In this document: one piece after another, positions 1 to 11,513 of the stretch
How the letters are laid out: each line of letters opens with the position of its first letter
Position numbering within the stretch: position 1 is the first letter of the stretch
Source of the DNA: Acidobacteriota bacterium
Lineage (GTDB): Bacteria > Acidobacteriota > Vicinamibacteria > Vicinamibacterales > SCN-69-37
Assembly (NCBI GenBank): GCA_020853395.1
Contig: JADYYY010000002.1
Location: 84,609-148,608, forward strand
Direction: 5' to 3'
Length of the DNA: 64,000 nucleotides
The notes under the pieces: model-generated
Seen by the model: the letters and a program-made list of their open reading frames with translations, nothing else
The model's database searches: none
Told to the model about the DNA's origin: nothing
Translations under genes and position numbers: made by a program

Positions 1-428
1 CTGCCGGCGGCGAGCAGCGCGACGAGCAGGCCAGGCGCGCGCCAGACCGGCGCCTGGAACAGCAGGGCGACGAGCGGCACGAGCAGCAGCTCGACGAGCA
101 GCAGCACGCCGACGATGCCGAAGAGCTTGCCGAGATAGACGGCCGACCGCTCGACGGGCGCGAGCAGCAGCGCCCGCAGCGTCTCGGCCTGCCGTTCCCG
201 CTCGAACGTCCGGCCCAGCGCGAGCGTGCCCGAGAAGGCCACCGACACCCACAGGATCCCCGCCGCCGCGTTGTCCACGGCCCGGCCGTCGCGCACGAAG
301 GCGAAGGAAAAAACGAGCACGACCGAGACGGCGAAGAAGAGCGTCGTGTAGACGAGCTCCCGGCTGCGCGCTTCCACGCGCAGGTCCTTGCGCGCGATGA
401 GCCACGCGGTGCGGATCACGCGGATCAC
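1..428 (-). CDS. ccmB: Heme exporter subunit CcmB, 3' end outside the window
   Basis: Membrane subunit of the CcmAB ABC complex, which in System I cytochrome c maturation uses ATP to release holo-CcmE. About 142 residues are visible and the C-terminus runs off the window edge. A short basic N-terminus (RKDLRVEARSRE) leads into a first hydrophobic helix. The motif ERERQAETLRALLLAP, matching the conserved CcmB loop, follows, and then a second hydrophobic stretch rich in Leu and Val. The GTG start at 428 overlaps the ccmA stop (GTGA), so the two are translationally coupled. Identity rests on the motif and on position directly after ccmA. Confidence 0.88.
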   Translation of the reverse strand, partial: MIRVIRTAWLIARKDLRVEARSRELVYTTLFFAVSVVLVFSFAFVRDGRAVDNAAAGILWVSVAFSGTLALGRTFERERQAETLRALLLAPVERSAVYLGKLFGIVGVLLLVELLLVPLVALLFQAPVWRAPGLLVALLAAG

Positions 429-1183
429 CGGGCGGCCCTCGCGACCGCATCGCGATAGCGCTGCCGCAGCGCCCCGTCGCCGTCCATGGCGATCGTCCGT
501 CCCTCGCGCAGGCAGATCGCATCGTCGACCAGCCCGTCGGCGAGCTCGAAGTCGTGCGTCGCCATCACGACGATCGCCCGCTCGGTCCGAAGCGCGCGGA
601 TGCGTTCCACGAGGACGGCGGCCGACGCATCGTCGAGCCCGGTGAACGGCTCGTCGAGCAGGACGAGACGGGGCCGATGCAGCAGCGCGCGCTCGAGCGC
701 GAGGCGCTGGCGGAGCCCGCGCGAGAACTTCCCCGCCCGATCGTGCGCACGCTCGGTGAGCCGCGCCGCCGCGAGCGCGGCCTCGACCCGCGCCGCCGCG
801 TCAGGCAGTCCGTAGAGGTTCGCGAAGAACTCGAGGTTCTCTCTGGCCGTCAGATCCGCATACAGGAAGAGATCATGGCCGAGCACGCCGATGTGGCGGC
901 GCAGCTCGTCGCCCCACTTCGCGGCGGGACGATCGCCGTAGTGCACGTCGCCGGACGTCGGGCGCATGAGGGTCGCGAGCACGCCGAGCAGCGTCGACTT
1001 CCCCGATCCGTTCGGGCCGAACAGCCCGACGATGCGGCCGGCAAGGCAATCGAGGGTCACGCGCGAGAGCGCGCGGCGCCGGCCGTAGTGCCGCGAGAGG
1101 TCGCGGACGTAGACGGCGTCGAAGTCCGCCGGCACCGCTGAACCGGCGGCGGCCGGCGACCGATCGGGCCGGCCGGTCGTCAC
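425..1183 (-). CDS. ccmA: Cytochrome c biogenesis ABC ATPase CcmA
   Basis: 252-residue ATP-binding subunit partnering CcmB. Visible motifs are Walker A GPNGSGKS (56-63), an ABC signature-like FSRGLRQR (153-160), Walker B LVLLDEP (173-179) and the H-loop ATHD near 209-212. The signature lacks the usual LSGGQ, as is normal for CcmA (SRGMxQR type), which separates it from generic exporters. The GTG start at 1183 overlaps the upstream stop by four bases (GTGA). The first 20 residues, before FDAVYVRDLSRHYG, are a non-conserved extension. It works at the cytoplasmic face of the inner membrane. Confidence 0.93.
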   Translation of the reverse strand: MTTGRPDRSPAAAGSAVPADFDAVYVRDLSRHYGRRRALSRVTLDCLAGRIVGLFGPNGSGKSTLLGVLATLMRPTSGDVHYGDRPAAKWGDELRRHIGVLGHDLFLYADLTARENLEFFANLYGLPDAAARVEAALAAARLTERAHDRAGKFSRGLRQRLALERALLHRPRLVLLDEPFTGLDDASAAVLVERIRALRTERAIVVMATHDFELADGLVDDAICLREGRTIAMDGDGALRQRYRDAVARAAR

Positions 1184-2214
1184 GCCGCGAGCGGCCGCGC
1201 GCGGCGCGTTCCAGGGGCGAACGCCGCCCACAGGCCGAGACACGCGATCGCGCCGGCCGCGACGAGCGCCACGATCCGCGGCCATCGCGCGTGATGCGGC
1301 AGGCCCGTGATCTCGATGCGCAGCGGCGTGCCGGCGGCAATGGCCGGGCCGGTGGCGATGATGAGCGGCTGCCCTTGCTCGGTCGCCGACTGCGTGGACG
1401 AGAACTGCGGCGACGTCGCGCCCATCTGTCCCGTCTTCAGCGCAAAGAACTGGAGCTGCTGGAGCGGCGCGGGCCAGCGCTGCTCGAGCACGGCCGTGGG
1501 CCCGCTGTACGGCAGCTCGAACCTGACGTTCACCTGCGTGGTGCCCGGCTTGAACGGGCCGGTGACGATGACGCGCGGACCGTTGGCGGAGGCCTGGGGC
1601 GACGAGTCCTCGATGAGGGACGTCCCACGCGCGCCGGTCGGCATCTCGACGATGAGCGGGCCGCCGATGTCCACCGGCGTGCGCGCCGTGTTCAGAATCG
1701 ACAGCACGTAGAAGATCAGCAACTGGTCGTTGCTGAACTCGGCGATGACGCGCGAGCCCGGGCCCAGCACGACCGCGCCGCCCGTGGCCGGTCCGGCGGC
1801 TTGGCGCTGCTCGTCGGCCGCACGCGCGGCGGCGTCGGGGTCGAGCGCGGCCAGCACGAACCGGAAGCCCGTCTGTTCGATCGTGACCTCCTGCGACTCG
1901 AGGCGCTCGCCGTCGACCGTCGCGGACGCCTTCACCCGGCTTCCCGGCTTCAACCCCGAGAACTGCGCACGTCCCTGCGCGTCGGTGTTCAACGTCGTGG
2001 TCTTGCCGTCCACGAGGAACTCGACCGGCACCCCAGCGAGGTTGTTGGCGAAGTTCCCGCGAATCACGCGGACCGACACGGTGCCGGCCGGCAGATCGCT
2101 CGCCGGCAGCGGAACACCCGACATCTGGCGGAGGTCGGGCATCTGCGCGTGAAGATGGGCCGCCGCGAGCGCGACGACCACGCACGCCACGGCGGCGATG
2201 GCGGCGCGCATCAT
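1180..2214 (-). CDS. Secreted Ig-like (carboxypeptidase-regulatory type) membrane protein in the ccm operon
   Basis: 344 residues. A signal peptide (about 1-24, ending AHLHAQ) is followed by a beta-rich carboxypeptidase-regulatory/Ig-like stretch (NLAGVPVEFLVDGKTTTLNT, then GLKPGSRVKASATVDGE). After it come a long beta-rich periplasmic region and one C-terminal transmembrane helix near 318-340 with a short basic cytoplasmic tail. Its ATG overlaps the upstream TGA (ATGA) and its stop overlaps the ccmA start, so it is embedded in the maturation operon. No catalytic motif is visible. I infer a role in apocytochrome or heme handling from context only; the exact function is unknown. Confidence 0.75.
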   Translation of the reverse strand: MMRAAIAAVACVVVALAAAHLHAQMPDLRQMSGVPLPASDLPAGTVSVRVIRGNFANNLAGVPVEFLVDGKTTTLNTDAQGRAQFSGLKPGSRVKASATVDGERLESQEVTIEQTGFRFVLAALDPDAAARAADEQRQAAGPATGGAVVLGPGSRVIAEFSNDQLLIFYVLSILNTARTPVDIGGPLIVEMPTGARGTSLIEDSSPQASANGPRVIVTGPFKPGTTQVNVRFELPYSGPTAVLEQRWPAPLQQLQFFALKTGQMGATSPQFSSTQSATEQGQPLIIATGPAIAAGTPLRIEITGLPHHARWPRIVALVAAGAIACLGLWAAFAPGTRRARPLAA

Positions 2215-2763
2215 GCCAGCCGCGCCCCGCAGCTCTTGCAGAACCGCGCGTCGGGCTCGTTGCGCGTCCGGCACGTGCCGCACGTGAGCGCCGCACGCGG
2301 CTCTGGGCGGGCGTGCGCGTCGGCGGCGCGGCTCTGGGCCCGGCGTTCAGCCGGCCGCGGCCTCTCGGCGGCCCGCTCCAGCTCGGTCATGATCTCCACG
2401 GCGCGGCCGCGCAGCCTGCCGCTCAGGTCGGCAAAATCCGCGTCGCCGATCTTGCCCATCGCCCTGTCGAACTCGAGCTCTTTGATGGACCGCAGGACGA
2501 GCGCCTTCTCCTGCTCGAGGAAGGCGCGGCGCTGCTCGCTGACGACCTCGGCCTCGCCCGTCGTTCCGCCGAAGAACCCGGCGACCGCGCGGTGCATCGC
2601 GCTCGCGACGAGGCCGGCGCACAGCACCGCCGCGCTGATGAGCAGCAGCGCGGCCGGATGCGTGTGCCGCGCCTGGATCACGGCCCACGTCGCGCCGGCG
2701 AGCGACAGCAGCATGTAGAAATGCCAGGGCTGGAATCCGGAATCGCCGCCAGGGCGGCTGCGC

Positions 2764-2789
<26 letters not shown>
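2211..2789 (-). CDS. CcmI-like membrane protein with C-terminal zinc ribbon
   Basis: 192 residues. Two hydrophobic helices (about 23-40 and 46-63) are followed by a charged coil containing KELEFDRAMGKI (103-114) and DADFADL. This resembles the N-terminal coil of CcmI/CycH. A Pro/Arg-rich linker then leads to a four-cysteine zinc ribbon (C170, C173, C184, C187). Canonical CcmI carries TPR repeats that bind apocytochrome; here the ribbon takes their place. The start overlaps the end of ccmF/H by 26 bp. Placing it as a CcmI equivalent is inference from the coil motif and the operon; the ribbon could also bind heme, metal or another Ccm protein. Confidence 0.75.
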
Positions 2790-5244
<2,455 letters not shown>

Positions 5245-5652
5245 TTACTGCCCGCCCTTTGCGGCCTTGGCTTCGGGATCGTACTTCGACGGGCACTTCG
5301 CCATGACTTCCTTCGCGTGGAACCCGTCGGGGCCGAGCGTGCCGGTCAGCACGACCTCGGCGCCATCCTTGAAGGTGTCGGGCACGACGCCCGTGTAGCT
5401 GGCGAGCACGATCTTGTCACCGTTCTTGACGTTGAAGCGGTAGTCGAGCGTGTCGGGCCGCTTCATGATCGACTTCTCGACGACGAACCCGTGGAGGTTC
5501 ATCTGCTTGCCGTACCAGGTCTCGGGCGTGTCCATCACTTCGTCGACGTGCTTGTAGTAGGCCGCGCTCTCGCGCATCGTCGTGAAGAGCAGCGCGCCGA
5601 GCGCGCCGAAGACGACGACCACGGAGAGGATGGCACGGACGGGTCTGGTCAT
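5245..5652 (-). CDS. ccmE: Heme chaperone CcmE, cysteine (CxxxY) type
   Basis: 135 residues. An N-terminal membrane anchor (about 8-24) carries a small periplasmic OB-fold that binds heme covalently and passes it to CcmF. Seen: the family pattern ETWYGKQMNLHGFVV, then TGTLGPDGFHAKEVMAK, then CPSKY at 120-124. In most bacteria the heme-binding residue is the His of HxxxY; here it is Cys120, the CxxxY variant known from Desulfovibrio and some archaea. It is the first gene of the operon, with ccmF/H starting at the next base. The 12-bp gap to maf upstream has little room for a separate promoter. Confidence 0.92.
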   Translation of the reverse strand: MTRPVRAILSVVVVFGALGALLFTTMRESAAYYKHVDEVMDTPETWYGKQMNLHGFVVEKSIMKRPDTLDYRFNVKNGDKIVLASYTGVVPDTFKDGAEVVLTGTLGPDGFHAKEVMAKCPSKYDPEAKAAKGGQ

Positions 5653-5664
5653 GGCTGCCTCGCT

Positions 5665-6291
5665 TCACTCTTCAGGATACGGTCCGGCACCAGGGATATC
5701 AACATCGCTTCCGGCCGGCCGCGGCAGGGTGGCCCGGCCGCTCATCTCCTCGAGCAAGCGGGCGAGCCCGGCGATCGGCAGACCGACGACGTTCGTGTAC
5801 GAGCCGTCGATCCGGGGAATGAACCGCGACGCGCGCCCCTGGATGGCGTAGCCGCCCGCCTTGTCCATCGGTTCTCCCGTGCCGACGTACCAGGTGATGT
5901 CGGTCTCCGAGAGCGGCAAGAACCACACGGTGGTGCGCTCGAGGTGCGTGTGCAGGCCGCCACGCGCCGCGACGGCGACGGCCGTCAGCACCTCGTGCGA
6001 TCGCCCGCTCAGCAAGTGCAGCATGCGGTGCGCCTCGACCGTGTCGCGCGGCTTGCCGAGAATCTCCTCGTCGCGCAGGACCACGGTATCGGCGGCGACG
6101 ACGATGCGGTGCGGATGCCGCAACGCGGCGGCCGCGGCCTTCAGCCGGGCGACGCGATCGACGTAGAGCACCGCGGCCTCGTCGGGTAGGACCCGTTCGT
6201 CCACGTCCATCGGGTCCACGTCGAACTCGAAGCCGGCGGCTTCGAGCAGCTCGGCGCGGCGCGGCGACGCGGAGGCGAGCACGAGGCGCAT
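5665..6291 (-). CDS. maf: Maf-like nucleotide pyrophosphatase
   Basis: 208 residues. Maf/YhdE proteins hydrolyse non-canonical or regulatory nucleoside triphosphates (dTTP, UTP and modified pyrimidines) to monophosphates in the cytoplasm. The N-terminal signature ASASPRRAELL, the VAADTVV segment with the catalytic Asp, GKPRDTVEAHRML and the C-terminal GYAIQGRASRF pattern are all present. I start at ATG 6291 because the Maf signature MRLVLASASPRR begins there; the open frame upstream is low-complexity Arg/Ala. It lies 12 bp upstream of ccmE on the same strand, so the two may share a transcript, and it is divergent from the next gene. Confidence 0.92.
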   Translation of the reverse strand: MRLVLASASPRRAELLEAAGFEFDVDPMDVDERVLPDEAAVLYVDRVARLKAAAAALRHPHRIVVAADTVVLRDEEILGKPRDTVEAHRMLHLLSGRSHEVLTAVAVAARGGLHTHLERTTVWFLPLSETDITWYVGTGEPMDKAGGYAIQGRASRFIPRIDGSYTNVVGLPIAGLARLLEEMSGRATLPRPAGSDVDIPGAGPYPEE

Positions 6292-6311
6292 GGGAGAGTA
6301 TTGTAGTCGCC

Positions 6312-6596
6312 GTGCTCCCGCTCGACCATGCCGCGTTGGGCGCGCTCCGCGCGATCCTGGACGCGCAGCCGCTGACCGACGCGAAAGTGATGTTCGCCTG
6401 GACGATCGCCGCGGGTCCAGCGCTCGCGCGCGCGGCGACCGTCGCGCGCGGCGAGGACGGCGTCGTGCGCGTGCGGCCGGCGTCCGTGGCGTGGCAGCGC
6501 GAGATCCAACGCGCCGTGCCGCTGCTGCGATCACGAATGGCCGACCTGCTCGGGCCGGACGTCGTCGAGAAGCTCGACGTCGTCCCGGCGCGATAG
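6312..6596 (+). CDS. DUF721/DciA-like protein
   Basis: 94 residues from a GTG start. The segment VRPASVAWQREIQRAVPLLRSR followed by MADLLGPDVVEKL matches the DUF721/DciA family, whose best-studied members help load the replicative helicase DnaB. Only the compact DUF721 core is present; many DciA proteins are longer. It is divergent from maf with only 20 bp between the starts, so the two probably share an overlapping promoter region. The helicase-loader role is known for the family but is only inferred here. Confidence 0.72.
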   Translation: MLPLDHAALGALRAILDAQPLTDAKVMFAWTIAAGPALARAATVARGEDGVVRVRPASVAWQREIQRAVPLLRSRMADLLGPDVVEKLDVVPAR

Positions 6597-6638
6597 CCGA
6601 GCGCCGTGCGGGCGGCGAATGATGGCAGGATCCTCACC

Positions 6639-7817
6639 ATGCGCGAAGCGGTGATCGTCGGCGCCGTTCGAACACCGACCGGCAAGTTTCTCGGCACGCT
6701 CAAGGACGTCTCCGCCACCGAGTTGGGAGCGATCGCCATCGCGGCCCTGCTCGAGCGGACGGCAGTCGACCCGGCCGTCATCGACGAGTGCATCATGGGC
6801 AACGTCGTCGGCGCCGGGCTCGGACAGGCACCGGCGCGGCAGGCAGCACTCCACGGCGGGCTGCCCCATGCGGTCGCCGCGCTGACGATCAACAAGGTGT
6901 GCGGCTCCGGCCTGAAAGCCGTGATGCTCGCGGCCCAGGGCATCGCGGCCGGCGACATCGACGCCGCGATCGCGGGCGGCATGGAGTCGATGAGCAACTG
7001 CCCGTATCTGCTGCAAGGCGCCCGCGACGGCCTGCGGATGGGCCATCGCCAGCTCGTGGACTCGATGATCCTCGACGGCCTCTGGGATCCGTTCCACGAC
7101 ATCCATATGGGCATGACCGGCGAGCACGTCGCGGAGATCCACCAGGTGACGCGTGAAGCGCAGGATCGGTACGCGGTCGAAAGCCACCGCCGCGCGGCCC
7201 TGGCGACGGCGTCCGGCTGGTTCCGCGACGAGATCGTGCCGGTCGAGGTTCGGACGAAGAGCGCCCCCGTCGTGCTCGACCGTGACGAGAGCGTTCGCGG
7301 CGACACCAGCGTCGAGGCGCTCGGCCGTCTGAAGCCGGCGTTCAAGCGCGACGGCACCGTGACGGCCGGCAACGCGCCGGGCGTGAACGACGCGGCCGCC
7401 GCCCTCCTCGTGACGAGCGCCGACATGGCGCGTACGCACGGCCTCGAGCCGATGGCCCGAATCGTCGGCTCGGCCACCTCGGGTCTCGAGCCGAAGCTCG
7501 TCATGATGACGCCCGTCGAGGCCGTGCGGAAGCTCCTGCGCCGGATCGGCTGGACGATCGACGACGTCGAGCTCGTGGAGCTGAACGAGGCGTTTTCCGT
7601 TCAAGCCGTGGCGGTCACGCGCGAGCTGGGCCTCGACCCCGAGCGCGTCAACGTCCACGGCGGCGCCGTCGCGTTGGGCCATCCGATCGGCGCGAGCGGT
7701 GCGCGCATCCTGACCACGCTGCTCTACGCGCTGCGGCGGACCGGCAGAACGCGCGGCATCGCCACGCTCTGTCTTGGCGGCGGCAACGGCGTCGCGTTGG
7801 CGGTGGAGGCACTGTGA
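6639..7817 (+). CDS. Acetyl-CoA acetyltransferase (thiolase)
   Basis: 392 residues. Catalyses reversible Claisen condensation/thiolysis of acyl-CoA, probably two acetyl-CoA to acetoacetyl-CoA. The nucleophilic cysteine lies in NKVCGSGLK (C88), the catalytic histidine in [14 protein letters not shown] (about H348) and the second cysteine in TLCLGGGNG (about C378). ATG 6639 is chosen because [16 protein letters not shown] is the family N-terminus. The stop overlaps the next gene's GTG, so thiolase and dehydrogenase are coupled. Together they could run butyryl/hydroxybutyryl-CoA metabolism in either direction; no crotonase or PHB synthase is nearby to decide. Confidence 0.95.
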   Translation: MREAVIVGAVRTPTGKFLGTLKDVSATELGAIAIAALLERTAVDPAVIDECIMGNVVGAGLGQAPARQAALHGGLPHAVAALTINKVCGSGLKAVMLAAQGIAAGDIDAAIAGGMESMSNCPYLLQGARDGLRMGHRQLVDSMILDGLWDPFHDIHMGMTGEHVAEIHQVTREAQDRYAVESHRRAALATASGWFRDEIVPVEVRTKSAPVVLDRDESVRGDTSVEALGRLKPAFKRDGTVTAGNAPGVNDAAAALLVTSADMARTHGLEPMARIVGSATSGLEPKLVMMTPVEAVRKLLRRIGWTIDDVELVELNEAFSVQAVAVTRELGLDPERVNVHGGAVALGHPIGASGARILTTLLYALRRTGRTRGIATLCLGGGNGVALAVEAL

Positions 7818-8662
7818 TTCGAGAAGTCGGCGTCGCGGGTGCGGGGACGATGGGCGCGGGCATCGCGCAGGCATTTGCCCAGGCGGGATATCGGGTGCGC
7901 CTGTACGATTCGGCACCCGAAGCCTACGCCCGAGCGCGCGAGGCGATCGAACGCAGCCTCGCGAAGCTCGTCGAGAAGCAGGCGATCGGATCCGCGGACC
8001 GGGAGGCGGCGCTCGGCCGCATCCATCGTGCCGCGTCGATCGAGGCGCTGGACGCCGCCGACTTCGTGATCGAGGCCATCGTCGAAGACGCGGACGAGAA
8101 GCGGACGCTTTTCACGGCGCTCGACGCGCTCGTCCGGCCGGACGTCGTCCTCGCGTCGAACACGTCCTCCATCCAGATCGCCACGCTGGCGGCCGTGACG
8201 CGTCGTCCGGCACAGATCGTCGGCATGCACTTCATGAACCCGGTGCCGCTCATGCCGCTCGTGGAAGTCGTGCGCGCGGTCACGACGTCGCACGCGACCG
8301 TGGAGGTCGTGACGGCGCTCGCCCGGTCGCTCGGCAAGACGCCCGTCGAAGCCGCGGATCGCCCGGGCTTCATCGCCAACCGCGTGCTGATGCCGATGAT
8401 CAACGAGGCCGTGTCGGCGCTCGCCGACGCGGTCGGTACCGCCGAAGCGATCGACACCGTCATGAAGCTCGGGATGCGCCACCCGATGGGCCCGCTCGCG
8501 CTCGCGGATCTCATCGGCCTCGACGTCTGCGCCGCGATCATGGACGTGATGGCGAAAGGCCTCGGCAGCGACAAGTACGCGCCCCATTCGCTGCTGCGAC
8601 GCATGGTCGCGCAAGGAAAGCTCGGACGAAAGACGGGCGAGGGCTTCTATCGATATCGGTAG
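7814..8662 (+). CDS. 3-hydroxybutyryl-CoA dehydrogenase family protein
   Basis: 282 residues, the usual length for a stand-alone 3-hydroxyacyl-CoA dehydrogenase. It interconverts 3-hydroxyacyl-CoA and 3-ketoacyl-CoA with NAD(P). The dinucleotide-binding [11 protein letters not shown] lies at 9-19. [20 protein letters not shown], and [16 protein letters not shown] with the catalytic His follow. The C-terminal helical domain carries [18 protein letters not shown] and [12 protein letters not shown]. The GTG start overlaps the thiolase stop (GTGA). The product of the upstream thiolase is the expected substrate. Confidence 0.95.
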   Translation: MIREVGVAGAGTMGAGIAQAFAQAGYRVRLYDSAPEAYARAREAIERSLAKLVEKQAIGSADREAALGRIHRAASIEALDAADFVIEAIVEDADEKRTLFTALDALVRPDVVLASNTSSIQIATLAAVTRRPAQIVGMHFMNPVPLMPLVEVVRAVTTSHATVEVVTALARSLGKTPVEAADRPGFIANRVLMPMINEAVSALADAVGTAEAIDTVMKLGMRHPMGPLALADLIGLDVCAAIMDVMAKGLGSDKYAPHSLLRRMVAQGKLGRKTGEGFYRYR

Positions 8663-8696
8663 CCAGCGCCGCGACTCGGCGTGTCCGCACGGGCCG

Positions 8697-9332
8697 TCAC
8701 AAGTCCTCGACCGAGATCAGCCGGCGCCGGATCGCCTCGACGACGACCTGCCCGCGGCTTTCGACTTGCAGCTTGTCGAGGACGTGCGCGACGTGCGACT
8801 TGACCGTCTGTTCGCCGATCTCCAGAGCCGCGGCGATCTGCTTGTTGGACTTGCCGAGCGCGACGAGGCGCATGACCTCGAGCTCTCTCGGCGTGAGCGG
8901 CGTGGCAGGCGCCGCAGACGCCAGCACGGCGCCCGCCGCCGTCGGATCGATGTAGGTGCGCCCGTGCGCGACGGCCCGGATCGCCGACACCAGCGTTTCG
9001 GGCTCGGCATCCTTCCTGAGGTAGCCGACGGCTCCGGCACGCAGCACCGCGATCATCCGCGGCTCGTCCACCGACGCGGTCAGCGCGAGCACCTTCAAGC
9101 CCGGCATCCGCGCGACCGCCCGCCGCGTGGTTTCGATGCCGTCCAAGCCGCCGGGGATCAGAAGATCCTGCAGCACGACGTCCGGCCGCCACTCGGTTAG
9201 ATGACGCAGCAGCTCTTCCCCGCTCGCCGCAATCCCGACGATGCGGAAGTCGGGAAACGATTCGAGCCAGGCCTTCAGGCTCCGGGTGACGACGCGATGG
9301 TCGTCCACGAGGGCGACGGCGATGGGCGTCAC
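8697..9332 (-). CDS. NarL/LuxR-family response regulator
   Basis: 211 residues. Receiver domain about 1-120, with acidic pair D10/D11, phospho-acceptor D56 (VVLQDLLIPGG), the conserved Thr in ALTAS and Lys in YLRKD. The LuxR-type helix-turn-helix follows, with TPRELEVMRLVALGKSNKQI and EQTVKSHVAHVLDKL. It should bind DNA when phosphorylated by the kinase encoded just upstream. GTG 9332 overlaps the kinase stop by four bases, so the pair is translationally coupled. The regulon is not evident. It ends 34 bp from the convergent dehydrogenase gene. Confidence 0.93.
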   Translation of the reverse strand: MTPIAVALVDDHRVVTRSLKAWLESFPDFRIVGIAASGEELLRHLTEWRPDVVLQDLLIPGGLDGIETTRRAVARMPGLKVLALTASVDEPRMIAVLRAGAVGYLRKDAEPETLVSAIRAVAHGRTYIDPTAAGAVLASAAPATPLTPRELEVMRLVALGKSNKQIAAALEIGEQTVKSHVAHVLDKLQVESRGQVVVEAIRRRLISVEDL

Positions 9333-10645
9333 GACGTTGCGGCGACAAGGCGGCGCGCACGGCGCCAGGCGACGGCGTAGCGGACACAGTTGAACGCGAA
9401 GAGGCCCAGCGGGAGAAACGACGCCGAGAACGTCAGCGGCACCCACCGGGCGAGGAAGATCACGGCGAGCGCCAGCGTCGCGAGCCCGTAGGCCACCGCG
9501 CGAGTCCTGAAGTACGCCGGCTCGACCAGATACAGCGGCATCCACACCACGAGCGACGTTCCGCCGCCGAGCCGAGTTCCTATTTCCGCATGGCCTTTGT
9601 GTTCGCGGGCTCTTTCGCGAATGTTGTCCAGACCCTGTCCGGCGGACGTTCGATTCCCATCGACGCCTACGCCATCGTCCTCGACGGCCAACTCCACTGA
9701 GTGCGCCGTGCCGTGCAGCGAGACGTGGACCGCCGTTGCCCTCGCGTGACGCGCGACGTTCGAGAGCGCTTCCTGGGCAATTCGGTAGAGCGCGTCAGGC
9801 GCGCCCGGTGGAAGCAGCCCGCTCGGCGGCAGCGCTCCGATCTCGAGGGTCACCTTCGCACCCGTCCGGAGCTCGAGCGCCTCGCACTCGCGTCGCAACG
9901 CGTCACGCAGGCCGGACAGCTCGATCGGCGAGGTGCGCAGGCCCGCGATGAGCGAGTCGAGCTCGGTCATCGCCGAGCGGGCGCCGTCTCGAATCCGCGC
10001 GAGCGCCGCCGCGGCCTCCGCCGGATCGCCTGCAAGGCGGGCTTCGGCGGTCGCGGCGGACGTCTGGATCGCGAATATCTGCTGCTTCACGGCGTCGTGG
10101 AGATCCCGAGCGAACCGGGCACGTTCCTCGAGCGCGGCCGCCTTCCGGATTTCGTGCTCGTATCTCGAGCGCATTTGAAGATCGAGCTGGAGGTCAGGGA
10201 CGAGCGTCACGAGGGAGTGCGTCGTGCGCCGTCCCCGATCCTCGACGACCGCTTGACCGGCCAAGAGCAGGCTGGAGACGAGCAGCGCCACGTTGAGGCC
10301 GGCGCCATACCAGCGCGGAACGTCGTAGCCCCAGATCGCCCGTGCCTGCAAGAGCAGGACGCTCGCCAGCAGCCAGTGCCCGCCGACGAACCACCGGAGC
10401 GCCCGCCGTCCGGCATGGTCCTCGTCGAACTGCTGCAGCCCGGCGGCGGCGCAGGCCAGCAGGAGCGCCGACCCGCCGGCGATCCTGACGAGCGCGTCAG
10501 GACGCGCTCCCGGCCAATTCAACGCGCCGTGAATCCAGACCGGGCCCCACAGGAAGACCAGCAGGCCGAAGGCGGCGACTCCAACGGCGTAGGCTCGGAA
10601 CACCACGCGAGGCGTCACCAGATCGAGCTGACCGGAGCGCACCAT
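9329..10645 (-). CDS. Membrane sensor histidine kinase (HisKA_3) with C-terminal membrane helices
   Basis: 438 residues. Four predicted N-terminal membrane helices (about 16-35, 52-70, 87-102, 117-134), a HisKA_3 dimerisation domain with phospho-acceptor H183 in RFARDLHDAVKQQ, and an ATPase domain with the N-box SNVARHA (295-301), VEDDGVGV and GQGLDNIRERA. Unusually, about 60 residues follow the ATPase domain and contain two further hydrophobic segments (about 383-398 and 405-422), so the C-terminus appears re-anchored in the membrane. ATG 10645 is preferred; an upstream ATG would add 21 non-conserved residues. It is the partner of the overlapping response regulator. The signal is unknown and no periplasmic sensor domain is visible. 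Confidence 0.88.
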   Translation of the reverse strand: MVRSGQLDLVTPRVVFRAYAVGVAAFGLLVFLWGPVWIHGALNWPGARPDALVRIAGGSALLLACAAAGLQQFDEDHAGRRALRWFVGGHWLLASVLLLQARAIWGYDVPRWYGAGLNVALLVSSLLLAGQAVVEDRGRRTTHSLVTLVPDLQLDLQMRSRYEHEIRKAAALEERARFARDLHDAVKQQIFAIQTSAATAEARLAGDPAEAAAALARIRDGARSAMTELDSLIAGLRTSPIELSGLRDALRRECEALELRTGAKVTLEIGALPPSGLLPPGAPDALYRIAQEALSNVARHARATAVHVSLHGTAHSVELAVEDDGVGVDGNRTSAGQGLDNIRERAREHKGHAEIGTRLGGGTSLVVWMPLYLVEPAYFRTRAVAYGLATLALAVIFLARWVPLTFSASFLPLGLFAFNCVRYAVAWRRARRLVAATS

Positions 10646-10775
10646 GGCGCGAGTGTAGGACCGAACGCGCCCGCCGCGCATCCGCCAAAGGACCGGCAGC
10701 GGCGTCACTCGTTCAGGGGAGGCTGCCGTCGAGGCTGCAGGAGATCACGGCCGCGGACGGTGACCGCTCCGCCGT

Positions 10776-11513
10776 TCAGCGTGCGTTGAGCAGCCGCTTC
10801 GTCTCGCCGTGCCGCGGCCGTTCCAGCACGTCCTGCGGCGGTCCCGATTCGACGACCACGCCCTGGGCGAGGACGATGACGGCGGTCGCGTAGTCGCGGA
10901 CGAAGTCCACGTCGTGCGACGTGAGGAGCAGCGCGCGCCCGGTCGCGGCGATCGCTCGCAGCGTGTCGCCGAGGCTGTTGCGCCGCGCGGGATCGAGCGA
11001 TGCCGTCGGCTCGTCGAGCAAGAGCAGCGGCGGATCGGTCGCGAGCGCTCGAGCGATCGCCACGCGCTGTGCTTCTCCGCCCGACAGCTCGCGCGGCAGC
11101 GCGCCGCCGCGATGGCCGACACCGAGCTCGTCGAGCAGGGTCTGCGCACGGGTGCGCGCCGCGGCCGGCGCCACGCGCTGGACGTGCACGGGCGCGAGCG
11201 CCACGTTCTCGATCGCCGTGAGGTGGTCGAACAGATGATGCGCCTGGAACACGAGCCCGACGTGGCGGCGGAGCGACGCCAGCGCCGCGTGGGGCGACGC
11301 GCCGGTGTCGAGACGCACTGGGCCGACGACGATCGCGCCGGCGTCGAAGGGCTCGAGGCCCGTCACCGCGCGCAGGATCGTCGTCTTGCCCGAGCCCGAG
11401 AGGCCCATGAGCGCGACGATCCCGTGCGGCGGCACTTCGAAGGACACGCCGCGCAGGATCTCGCGCGCACCACGGCGCAGGCCGAGCGACGCGACGCTCA
11501 AGACCGCGCTCAC
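10776..11513 (-). CDS. Polar-amino-acid-type ABC transporter ATP-binding protein
   Basis: 245 residues. Walker A GLSGSGKTT, Q-loop FQAHHL, signature LSGGEAQRVAIARAL, Walker B LLLLDEPTASLD and H-loop TSHDVDF are all intact, with the length and pattern of GlnQ/HisP ATPases. The GTG start at 11513 overlaps the stop of the fused binding-protein/permease gene (GTGA). The two genes therefore make a complete importer: the neighbour supplies both substrate-binding and membrane domains and this protein supplies ATP hydrolysis. The substrate cannot be read from sequence; an amino acid is the family expectation. Confidence 0.92.
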   Translation of the reverse strand: MSAVLSVASLGLRRGAREILRGVSFEVPPHGIVALMGLSGSGKTTILRAVTGLEPFDAGAIVVGPVRLDTGASPHAALASLRRHVGLVFQAHHLFDHLTAIENVALAPVHVQRVAPAAARTRAQTLLDELGVGHRGGALPRELSGGEAQRVAIARALATDPPLLLLDEPTASLDPARRNSLGDTLRAIAATGRALLLTSHDVDFVRDYATAVIVLAQGVVVESGPPQDVLERPRHGETKRLLNAR

